A stretch of 41,795 nucleotides of DNA from Planctomycetota bacterium (GTDB taxonomy: Bacteria > Planctomycetota > Phycisphaerae > Phycisphaerales > SM1A02). Positions 15,921-23,434 of the stretch are shown one piece after another (the first letter of the stretch is position 1; every line of letters begins with the position of its first letter). A program made the translations under genes and the position numbers. Under the pieces are notes generated by a model, which saw only the letters and a program-made list of their open reading frames with translations, had not been told where the DNA came from and did no database searches. The stretch covers positions 1 to 41,795 of the forward strand of contig VGXR01000019.1 in the NCBI GenBank assembly GCA_016873255.1. The letters run 5' to 3'.

Positions 15921-18028
15921 TCCTTCCGGCACCTCTCGAGCAGCAGGTCGAACTCGTTCTTGAGCCTCACCTTGGTGGCGTCGTCGATGTCCGCGCGGTT
16001 GCGCGCGCGCGACACGGTGACCAGCGCCTGGCGCGCCTCCTCGCGGCTCATCTTGTTGATCTCGTTCTCGGTGATCGGCGCCGGGAGCGGCTCGGGCTCG
16101 TTGGTCGCGCCGGGGTTGCTGCGCGTGGCCAGGCCGCTGCGCGAGGAACCCGAGCCGCGCGCGGCGCGCGCCGATGCCTTCGCGTCTCCGGCGGCTTCGC
16201 CCTCCGACGGCTTGGCGGCTTCGCCTGTCGCCGCGGCGGCGTTGTCGGTGGCGGACTTCGCGGCGGGTGTCGCGGAATTCGCGGCATCGGCCTTGGCGGC
16301 GGAGACGACGCTCGCGGCGCCCATCTGCAGGCCGCTGTCGGCGCCGGTGCGCTGGGGCGCGAGCGCGCCGGTCGGCGCCGGCGCGTCGGATGCGCCGGTG
16401 CCCGAGGCCGTGGTCGTGGCCGTGGTCGTGGTCGTGGTACCGCTCTCGCGCACGGGCGGCGTGGCCGGGCGGTCGGTTGCTGGCTTGGCGGACGCGTCGG
16501 GCGTCGCGAGGCCGCTTGCGGCGTGGTCGACGTCATCCGGCGGAGGGCCGTACCGGCGCTCGCGCATCGAGGTCTTCGCGAAGTCCTGCGCCTCGGGGAA
16601 GGACGCCATCATCGTCGGCCGCACCGCCGTCGCGTTCAGCGAGAAGGCCTGGTAGCCGCGGCTGTCGGGCGCTTCGGAGCTGCGCTGGATGGACTCGAAC
16701 GCGCCGCACTCGCGCATCTGGCGCTCGAAGTCGAGCATCACCTCGGTCGGCTGCTGCGACCCTGCGGAGCGCGCCTTGCCGCGCACGGTCACCGCCTGGC
16801 CCTTCGCCGACTGCGACACGTTGATGAACTCGATCTCGATGCCGTCCGGCGCCGTGCACGCGAGGTCGGAGAGCGTCTTCGTCATCGATGCTCCCTGCCT
16901 CGAGAGGACGCGGTACATCGCCTGCCGGCGCCGATCCTCGTCCTCGGCCTTGATGTAGGCGGCGAGGTCAGGCATCTTCCATCGGAGCACCAGGAGCCGC
17001 AAGCCCTCGATGGCAAGCGGCCCGAGCAGGACCGCCGCAAGCCCGGCCACCAGGAGCCTTCGCGCGGTGCGCGGCTCGCTCATCCGGTTGATGAACGCGC
17101 CCGCACGGTCGGGCTTGGCGCCGATGTCGCGCGACTGGAGCCGCGTCAGCGCGGCGAGCGGCCCGAGCGCGGCCAGCGCAAGGCCGATGTCGATCCCGTG
17201 CTCGTGCCACCATGCCGCGCTGCGATCGCCGCCCTCGCGCAGCGTCTCGAGCCGCGGAAGGTCGTCGGCGCAGAACCCGAGCCCGCCGCCGAGGACGGCC
17301 GCCGCGGCCTCCGACGTGCGTGCGATCGCCGCGGGGATCTCGGCGGACGGGACGCCTGCATGCACGCACGCCTCGCCGACCGCCTGCGCGATCGCGGATG
17401 CCGGCACCGCGCCTGCGACGGCGCCGGCCCGGGTCGCGCGCACGAGGAGGCCCCGCGAGGTCGGGACGCACACCCCGATCACGCCTTCCCCGGCATCGAC
17501 GAAGACGAGCGGGTGGTCGGTGGCCGCCGCCAGCGCGGCGATGCCTGCGGTGGCAGCCGCGAAGGTGACTCCCGTGCCCTCGGCCACGCCGGGCGGCAGG
17601 GCGCCGGTGCCGGCCTCCTCGGGCCATTCGGCCACGAGGCCCGTCCGAACGGCCTCGCCGCGTTCCCGCGGCAGCAAGGCGCTCGCGACGCGCCACGACG
17701 GCGTGCGCCCGAGCACGAACGTGCTGGCATTCAGCTGGAGCGCGCCCTCGAGCCTGCGCTCGTCGGCGGAGGGAAGCTGCACCGCGCGCACGATCACGTC
17801 GGCGCTCGGGAGCACCACCACCGTCCGCGCCGCGCGATGCGAGTCGATCCACGGGCCGATCGGGGCGCCGGAGGCACCGCAGGCGGTGGACGCGAGGACC
17901 TCCACCGAGCCGCTGCGCACCCGGAACGCCGACACGGCGAATCCGCCCGCCGACGGGCGCGCGATGGCCACCACGCCGGGGTCTGCGGCGGTTGCTTCGC
18001 TGGCCTGCTTGCGGCGGGACTGCTTCAT
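15917..18028 (-). CDS. T2SS GspL-like protein (PilM/PilN-type architecture) with long C-terminal extension
   Basis: A 703-residue protein. Residues ~15-260 look like the cytoplasmic actin-fold domain of GspL/PilM (V-F-V-D-A-G-E-G-V-I-G core strands). A membrane segment spans about 323-348, and a PilN-like periplasmic ferredoxin-fold domain occupies about 350-500. In the T2SS this protein ties the GspE ATPase to the platform. It is much longer than usual GspL (about 400 residues). Residues ~520-645 are low-complexity Thr/Ala/Ser/Pro. The last ~50 residues form a charged helical module, shared with the end of the GspC/PilP-like protein two genes downstream. The gap to the gspK stop is 6 bp. Confidence 0.75.
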   Translation of the reverse strand: MKQSRRKQASEATAADPGVVAIARPSAGGFAVSAFRVRSGSVEVLASTACGASGAPIGPWIDSHRAARTVVVLPSADVIVRAVQLPSADERRLEGALQLNASTFVLGRTPSWRVASALLPRERGEAVRTGLVAEWPEEAGTGALPPGVAEGTGVTFAAATAGIAALAAATDHPLVFVDAGEGVIGVCVPTSRGLLVRATRAGAVAGAVPASAIAQAVGEACVHAGVPSAEIPAAIARTSEAAAAVLGGGLGFCADDLPRLETLREGGDRSAAWWHEHGIDIGLALAALGPLAALTRLQSRDIGAKPDRAGAFINRMSEPRTARRLLVAGLAAVLLGPLAIEGLRLLVLRWKMPDLAAYIKAEDEDRRRQAMYRVLSRQGASMTKTLSDLACTAPDGIEIEFINVSQSAKGQAVTVRGKARSAGSQQPTEVMLDFERQMRECGAFESIQRSSEAPDSRGYQAFSLNATAVRPTMMASFPEAQDFAKTSMRERRYGPPPDDVDHAASGLATPDASAKPATDRPATPPVRESGTTTTTTATTTASGTGASDAPAPTGALAPQRTGADSGLQMGAASVVSAAKADAANSATPAAKSATDNAAAATGEAAKPSEGEAAGDAKASARAARGSGSSRSGLATRSNPGATNEPEPLPAPITENEINKMSREEARQALVTVSRARNRADIDDATKVRLKNEFDLLLERCRKE

Positions 18029-18034
18029 GGGCGC

Positions 18035-19552
18035 TTACTGCTCTCGGTAGGTCGTGATGCGGACGGGGAACTCGGACTTGTCGAGCACCGCCTCCACCTC
18101 CACCTCGGTGCCGGTGCTGGCGGCGCGTCCGCGGCTGGTCACGGTATACACGCTGCTCGTCACGTCGAATTGCGTGGCAACCTGGCTGAGCACCTGGGGG
18201 TTCATGCCCGACATCGATGCGAGGTCGGCGAGGCTCGCGATGCCCTCGGGCCGCGACTTGCGGCGCGCGATGATGGCATCGGCCATCCGCGGGTCCATGT
18301 CGAGCACTTCCTTCAGGACCGCCTCGGGCACCGTGTTGATGTTCATCCGGCCCGGGACCGGCTTGGTGAAGTCATCGACGGTCAGTTCGCGGACCACCGC
18401 CCGGACCTGCTCGGGAGTGAGGTCGGGCACTCCAGATCCGCCGGTCGCGCCCGCGGCTCGCCCTGCGCTCGACCGTCCGCTGGTGGCCGACTGGCCGGAC
18501 CCGGTCGACGACTTGCCCCCGGATCCGCCCGCGACCGATGCGCTCCCGCCGGACCCACCGCGCGTCGAACCCGTGGACGCGCCGCTCGAACCGCTCCCGG
18601 TCCTGCCGCCGCCCATCGATCCGCCGCCGGTGCCGTCGGCCCATCCCGTCCGGCCGCTCGCCGCGCCGCCGCCGGCGGCGAGCTGGCTGAGCGGCGTCGA
18701 AAGGAACGCCTCGGGCCGCGCGTTCGCCTGGTTCCCGTACGTGACGATCGCCTGCGCCTGCTCGGCCGAGACGCCGAGGCGCTTGGTGAGGCTCTCCGCG
18801 TCCGCACCCTTGAGGGGCAGCTTGGTCTCGCCTGACGAGGACGTCTGGCTCTGCTTCGAGCGCGCGGTCAGGAACGACGACCAGCCGGCGTCGAGCTTCC
18901 CGTCGGGCTTGTCCTTCGGGAAGGAGCGGGTGGAGTCGTCCTCGTTGGGGTCGAGCCGGCTGTTGAGGTTCCAGTCCTCGCCGCGGACATTCTCCGGCCA
19001 GGCACCCGCCACCAGCTCAAGCTCCGCGATGCTTCGGAACGAGCCGTTGCGCGGCCGGTAGCCCAGCGAGCGGTTGGAGTAGTAGTCGCGCTCGGCACCG
19101 AGCCCCTCCACCTCGTCGTTGTCGTCGCGCCAGTCGACGATGGCATCGACGACGTCGGGCGTCATGCCGGGAAGGTTGAGCAGCTGCACGCGCGTGGCGG
19201 TGTTGATGTTGAGCTTGGCGCCCTCGTCGAGCGGGCCTGCCCACTCGATGCCGTCCAGGAAGTGGCGGATGTCCCACGAGCCGGTGGCAACCTCGCCGAC
19301 GGCGTGCTCCTCCATGTCGCGCACCACGGCCATCGGATCGTCCGGGTCCGCGTTCTGCAGGTGGAACTCCATGATCGCGACCATCTGCTCGACGCCCGCG
19401 CGCGCGGCCCAGCGCGCCTGCACGCGGGCGAGCGTCTCGCGACCGATCACCGCCTGCCGGAACGTCACGACCTGCGTCGCCGCCACCAGCACCGCGGCGA
19501 TGGCCACGCTCCAGACCACCACGACCACCACGCTCGCGCGGCGCGTCCTCAT
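18035..19552 (-). CDS. gspK: T2SS minor pseudopilin GspK
   Basis: A 505-residue protein with a short basic leader and a hydrophobic N-terminal helix (A-S-V-V-V-V-V-V-W). It lacks the usual Glu at mature position 5, as is normal for GspK. The globular part contains the family's paired helix-hairpin-helix-type motifs: L-N-I-N-T-A-T near residue 113, and M-N-I-N-T-V-P near residue 400. Between them lies a low-complexity Gly/Ser/Ala/Arg insert (roughly residues 290-375) that is absent from ordinary GspK (about 320 residues). It explains the extra length. GspK caps the pseudopilus tip with GspI and GspJ. The ATG overlaps the gspJ stop (ATGA). Confidence 0.88.
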   Translation of the reverse strand: MRTRRASVVVVVVWSVAIAAVLVAATQVVTFRQAVIGRETLARVQARWAARAGVEQMVAIMEFHLQNADPDDPMAVVRDMEEHAVGEVATGSWDIRHFLDGIEWAGPLDEGAKLNINTATRVQLLNLPGMTPDVVDAIVDWRDDNDEVEGLGAERDYYSNRSLGYRPRNGSFRSIAELELVAGAWPENVRGEDWNLNSRLDPNEDDSTRSFPKDKPDGKLDAGWSSFLTARSKQSQTSSSGETKLPLKGADAESLTKRLGVSAEQAQAIVTYGNQANARPEAFLSTPLSQLAAGGGAASGRTGWADGTGGGSMGGGRTGSGSSGASTGSTRGGSGGSASVAGGSGGKSSTGSGQSATSGRSSAGRAAGATGGSGVPDLTPEQVRAVVRELTVDDFTKPVPGRMNINTVPEAVLKEVLDMDPRMADAIIARRKSRPEGIASLADLASMSGMNPQVLSQVATQFDVTSSVYTVTSRGRAASTGTEVEVEAVLDKSEFPVRITTYREQ

Positions 19553-20529
19553 CGGGCGCCTCCGCGGCCACCGCCATTGCCGCCGCGGCCGCCATTGCTG
19601 CCGCGGCCCCCGCCGAACCCGCGCCCACCGGCGTTCGGCGGAGCGTTGCCGCGACTGCCGCCGGCGCCGCCGCCTCGGCCGGGCGCTCCGCCTTGGCCGG
19701 GCGCTCCGCCTTGGCCGGGCGCGCCGCCGTTGACGACCGCGTCTGCGGGAATCGCCGGCGCTGCAAGCCCGCCTGTGCCGACGGGTGCGGCTCCCGCCGT
19801 CGCCGCCTCATCCGCAGGCATGCTGCCCGGGTCCTGTCCCTCTCCCTCGGCCGGCTCCTCCGGCTTCGGCGGAGGCACTCGGTCGATGGCCACCACCGTC
19901 CGCAGCGTGACCTCGGGGGTGAGCGCGGTGGGCTCGGTGCCGATCTCGGCGCCGGTGGCCGTCACGGAGATGCGAACCAGCTTGGGAACGCCGTCGATGT
20001 CCGAATCCCACTCGTCGCGCCAGCCGCCCTCGCCGTCGCTGGCCTCGACAAGCAGCCCCACCACGCCGTCCGCCACCGGCGACGCGAGGCCGCCGCCATC
20101 GGGCACCTCGTCGGGGACGTTGTCTCGTCGGTGCCAGAGCGCCGAGCCGAGCTCGTCGTCCTCGATGCGGAAGTGCGCCTCGTACTCCTGGCCCTCGCCT
20201 TGGTACTCGATGGGCCGTATGGCCCGCAGCGACGTGCAGAAGAGGAGGAGGTCGCTCCGGTCGTAGCCGTCGTCGGCATCGGCCGTCAGCAGGAACCGCG
20301 TCTCGAAGAGGTCGTCCGTGCGCAGCGTCGCGGCCACGTCGCGGCGGACCGCTTCCAGGCCGGTGGCGGCGCGCTGGAACGCCTCGGCGCGGTCGCGCGC
20401 GATGTTCCGTGCCCGTCCGAGCTGCGAGAGCGAGAACGTCACCGCACCGAGCACCATCGCTGCGATGGTGCCGGCCACGATCAGCTCCACCAGCGTGAAG
20501 CCGCGGCGACGGTCACTGCGCTTCGTCAT
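19549..20529 (-). CDS. gspJ: T2SS minor pseudopilin GspJ with Gly-rich tail
   Basis: A 326-residue pseudopilin with a canonical prepilin leader, R-R-G-F-T-L-V-E-L, cleaved after Gly10 and with Glu at mature +5. The helix and GspJ-like globular domain (about residues 40-215, with R-D-V-A-A-T-L and L-F-C-T-S-L) are followed by an Ala/Pro linker. The ~60-residue tail is almost entirely Gly, Ala, Pro, Asn and Arg. Such a tail is unusual for GspJ and would project from the pseudopilus tip. The gene overlaps gspI by 17 bp and gspK by 4 bp. Confidence 0.85.
   Translation of the reverse strand: MTKRSDRRRGFTLVELIVAGTIAAMVLGAVTFSLSQLGRARNIARDRAEAFQRAATGLEAVRRDVAATLRTDDLFETRFLLTADADDGYDRSDLLLFCTSLRAIRPIEYQGEGQEYEAHFRIEDDELGSALWHRRDNVPDEVPDGGGLASPVADGVVGLLVEASDGEGGWRDEWDSDIDGVPKLVRISVTATGAEIGTEPTALTPEVTLRTVVAIDRVPPPKPEEPAEGEGQDPGSMPADEAATAGAAPVGTGGLAAPAIPADAVVNGGAPGQGGAPGQGGAPGRGGGAGGSRGNAPPNAGGRGFGGGRGSNGGRGGNGGGRGGAR
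19677..19730 (-). repeat. Three 18-bp tandem repeats in the gspJ tail
   Basis: Units at 19677, 19695 and 19713 encode G-G-A-P-G-Q repeats. The first two are identical and the third differs at two bases. The unit is a multiple of three, so copy-number change would keep the frame. Confidence 0.8.
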
Positions 20530-20962
20530 AGCGTGCCTGCCGGTCGATCGGCGTCTCGGGGGTGCGTGCGGGTTCGGGCGGGCCGTCCTCGGGCTTGGGC
20601 GCCATCAGCGTCTCGACGCGGTATTCGCCGCCGACCTCGTCGCGCGCGATGGCCAGGACGCGGTAGGGGTCGCCCAGTCCCTGCTTGTCGATGTCCAGCT
20701 CCCATGTCCACGACTGGAATGGCGCGTCGAACGTGCCGTCCGCGGCCCGCGTCAGCTGCCAGTCGGCGACGCCGGTCGCCAGCACCTCCGACAGCAGCCC
20801 GTCGAGGAGCTGCGCCGCCACCAGCTCGCGCTCGGCGCGCTGCTGCATGGCGAGCGACCGCTCGGCGATCGAGATCACCGCCGCCAGCCCGATGCCGAGG
20901 ATCACGCCGCCGACGATGACGTCGACGAGCGCCCAGCCGCGCCTCGTGCCGCGCCTCACCAT
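20513..20962 (-). CDS. gspI: T2SS minor pseudopilin GspI-like
   Basis: A 149-residue protein starting with the prepilin-like leader R-G-W-A-L-V-D-V-I-V-G. If cleaved after Gly9, mature residue 1 is Trp rather than Phe or Met, and position +5 is Asp rather than Glu. The hydrophobic helix and the small globular domain (W-E-L-D-I-D near residue 85) fit GspI in size and operon position between gspH and gspJ. Residues after ~125 are Pro/Glu-rich. The frame stays open upstream, but the ATG at 20962 gives the leader the correct length and overlaps the gspH stop by 7 bp. Confidence 0.8.
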   Translation of the reverse strand: MVRRGTRRGWALVDVIVGGVILGIGLAAVISIAERSLAMQQRAERELVAAQLLDGLLSEVLATGVADWQLTRAADGTFDAPFQSWTWELDIDKQGLGDPYRVLAIARDEVGGEYRVETLMAPKPEDGPPEPARTPETPIDRQARYDEAQ

Positions 20963-21543
20963 GGTTCGCGCGACCTTCCTGCCTGGTCGAGGTCGATCTC
21001 GGCGCGCGCGAACGGCTCGGGCTTGTCGGCGTCCACGCGCACCACGCTCGGCGACCCCGGCGGGAGCACCACCGTCGCATCGACTCCGTGGCCGGCCAGG
21101 CGGATCTCGACCTTCGGCCGCTCGCCGCCCGGGACGCTGGCGATGGTCCATTCCGAGGGATCCACGCGCTGGTCGTCCTTGCGGATCTCGAGGAGCTCGA
21201 GCCCCTCCGGAAGCGCCACCGGTGCTGCGAAGCGGTCGGCCCTCCACTCGGGAGCCGAGGTGGGATCCGCCGGATCGACGTCCTTCACGATCAGGTGGAT
21301 GCGGCCGTCGGCGCCGTCGCGCCAGAGCGCCACCTGCTGCGACCCCAGCGCCTGCCGGTACGCGAACAGTCGCATCAGCTCCGCCACCCGGTCGACCGCG
21401 TTGCTCGACTCCTGCCGCAGCGTGCCCGTGAACTTGGGCACCACCGCCACGGCGGTGATCGCAAGGATCACCACCACGACGATCAGCTCGATGAGCGTGA
21501 ACGCCCGGGCGCGTGAAGGGTGCTGGGTTCGTGCTCGGGACAT
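20956..21543 (-). CDS. gspH: T2SS minor pseudopilin GspH-like
   Basis: A 195-residue pseudopilin. The leader R-A-R-A-F-T-L-I-E-L has Ala14 instead of Gly at -1 of the peptidase site and the usual Glu at +5. The rest is a hydrophobic helix and a beta-rich globular domain (W-R-D-G-A-D-G-R-I-H-L-I near residue 75) compatible with GspH. GspH sits in the minor pseudopilin tip complex. The gene lies 27 bp after gspG and overlaps gspI. Confidence 0.8.
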   Translation of the reverse strand: MSRARTQHPSRARAFTLIELIVVVVILAITAVAVVPKFTGTLRQESSNAVDRVAELMRLFAYRQALGSQQVALWRDGADGRIHLIVKDVDPADPTSAPEWRADRFAAPVALPEGLELLEIRKDDQRVDPSEWTIASVPGGERPKVEIRLAGHGVDATVVLPPGSPSVVRVDADKPEPFARAEIDLDQAGRSREPW

Positions 21544-21570
21544 GCGCGGATGCCCCGCGCGCCGGGAGGG

Positions 21571-21999
21571 TCAGGTGGGGCGCTTGTCCCCGGCCACGAT
21601 GTCGGCGTTGTCGCCCTCACCGCCGGCCTGCCCATCGGCGCCGAAGCTGTAGATGTCGAAGTCGAGGTTCACCTCGCCCGGGACGCGGATCTGGTACGGG
21701 TTTCCCCAGGGGTCGCTGAGCTGGTTCCTGTTGAGCAGCGCACCCTCGCCCTCGGAGAGCTCCACCAGCTCGAAGTCCGACGGCAGCACGCTCAGGCCCT
21801 TGGCAGTCATGTACATGCGGACCTGGTTGGAGATGGTCTCGGCGTCGGCGCGGGCCGACTTGCTCTTCGTGAAGCCGACCCACTGGGTGACGCGCGGCAC
21901 CACCAGCGCGGCCAGGATCGCCATGATGGTGACGGCGACGATGAGCTCGATGAGCGAGAAGGCGCGGCGGTCGATTCGGTGGCGGCGGGGGCTTCGCAT
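21571..21999 (-). CDS. gspG: T2SS major pseudopilin GspG
   Basis: A 142-residue major pseudopilin, the building block of the periplasmic pseudopilus piston. The leader R-R-A-F-S-L-I-E-L has Ala13 at -1 and Glu at mature +5. The C-terminal domain carries the GspG hallmarks D-P-W-G-N-P-Y and the calcium-site loop F-G-A-D-G-Q-A-G-G-E-G, followed by D-N-A-D-I. The open frame extends well upstream of the ATG at 21999, but only this start gives a short leader. The 119-bp gap to gspF is the largest within the E-to-J block. Confidence 0.94.
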   Translation of the reverse strand: MRSPRRHRIDRRAFSLIELIVAVTIMAILAALVVPRVTQWVGFTKSKSARADAETISNQVRMYMTAKGLSVLPSDFELVELSEGEGALLNRNQLSDPWGNPYQIRVPGEVNLDFDIYSFGADGQAGGEGDNADIVAGDKRPT

Positions 22000-22118
22000 G
22001 GGACGCGAGTCTCTTGGGCTGAACGGGGCGGTTGGATGCGTATTCGTAGACCGAACGCACCAGTCCGTGCGATCTGACATCGGCATTTGCAGGTCGCGGC
22101 CAGAGTGGCCAATAACCA

Positions 22119-23420
22119 TTAGCCGCCGAGCGACTTCTGCATCTCGAGAAGGGGCAGCAGGATCCCGGCGAGCACGAACGCGGCGATGAGCGCCATGATC
22201 ACCAGCAGCACGGGCGGCAGCAGCTTGGTCAAGATCTTGAGCGACGTGTTCACCTGCCGGTCGAAGGCGCCCGCGGCGTGGATCAGCATCTCCTCGAGGC
22301 GCCCGGATTTCTCGCCGATGTTCACGATCTGGACCAGGAGCGGCGGGAAGAACCCGCACTTCTCGAGCGGCTCCGCGAGCGACTGGCCCGTGGTCACCTT
22401 CTCCTGCACGCCGTCGACGGCCTCCATGAGCACGGTGTTGCCGAGCGTGTCGCGCACGATCCGCAGCGCGCTGAGGATGGGGAGGCCCGCCGACACCAGC
22501 GTGCCGAGCGTGCGCGTGAAGCGCGCCACGGCCACGTCGCGGAGGAGCGTTCCCAGGATCGGCGTGCGCAGCAGCACCAGGTCCACGATGCGTCGGTTGG
22601 CCGGCACCGACACCCAGCGACGGAAGCCGACGTACGCCGCGAGCGCGCCGATGACCACCAGCCACCACCACGCCGCCATGAAGCCCGCGAATCCGAGCAG
22701 CACCGCGGTGGGGAAGGGGATGGTCACGCCCGGCTGCCCGATGATGGGGGCCATCAGCCTCGGCAGCAGGAACGTCACGGCCACGATGATGCTGATGCCG
22801 ATGAGCCCGGCCACGATCAGCGGGTAGATGGTGGCGCCGATCATCTCGCGGCGCAGCTCGACCGAGCGGTCGAGCAGGTCGGCGAGCTGGTGCATCACCT
22901 CCGCGGTGCGGCCCGAGGCGTCCGCGGCGCGCACCATGCCGACGATCATCTCGTCGAACGGCTGCCCGTACTCCTCCATGGCCTCGTGGAGCGGGCGGCC
23001 CGCCTCCACGCGCTCGATCAGGAAGTCGAGGATCACCGGCTGCCCCTTGCCCGAGGCGGAGCGGCGCACGGTCTTGAGCGAGTTGAGGAGGGGCAGGCCG
23101 GCCTCGATCGCGGTCGCGAGCTCGCGCACGATGTTGGCAAGCTCGGTGCGCTTGAGGGACGGGCGGCCCGCGCGGCGTCCGAGGAGCGAGCTGCCGAGGG
23201 ACGCAAGGCCGGGCGCGGCCCCGCCCGCGGCATCCGCCTGCTGCCCGGGCCGGCGCTGGGCCGGCTGCGGTGCCGCTTCCCCCGCGTCGGCCTCGAGCGA
23301 GAGCGGCGCGAGGCCCTTCGACTGCAGCTGGCGCATCGCCGCGGCTCGGTCGCCGGCCACGATCACGCCGCCCGCGATGGCCCCGCCTCGGTCGATGCTC
23401 TGGTGGCGGTAGCTCGGCAT
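22119..23420 (-). CDS. gspF: T2SS inner-membrane platform protein GspF
   Basis: A 433-residue polytopic protein with two GspF domains, at about residues 95-220 and 300-425. Each has the pattern F-x-R-x-L-x-x-x-x-x-A-G-L-P-[IL]-L (F-T-R-T-L-G-T-L-V-S-A-G-L-P in the second). Long membrane segments lie near 205-230, 250-280 and 395-425. GspF is the platform core that contacts the GspE ATPase. An Ala/Gly/Pro/Gln-rich linker near residues 45-75 separates the N-terminal region. It lies 14 bp after gspE with no visible Shine-Dalgarno. Confidence 0.94.
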   Translation of the reverse strand: MPSYRHQSIDRGGAIAGGVIVAGDRAAAMRQLQSKGLAPLSLEADAGEAAPQPAQRRPGQQADAAGGAAPGLASLGSSLLGRRAGRPSLKRTELANIVRELATAIEAGLPLLNSLKTVRRSASGKGQPVILDFLIERVEAGRPLHEAMEEYGQPFDEMIVGMVRAADASGRTAEVMHQLADLLDRSVELRREMIGATIYPLIVAGLIGISIIVAVTFLLPRLMAPIIGQPGVTIPFPTAVLLGFAGFMAAWWWLVVIGALAAYVGFRRWVSVPANRRIVDLVLLRTPILGTLLRDVAVARFTRTLGTLVSAGLPILSALRIVRDTLGNTVLMEAVDGVQEKVTTGQSLAEPLEKCGFFPPLLVQIVNIGEKSGRLEEMLIHAAGAFDRQVNTSLKILTKLLPPVLLVIMALIAAFVLAGILLPLLEMQKSLGG

Positions 23421-23434
23421 GGGGCGTCCGCGGC

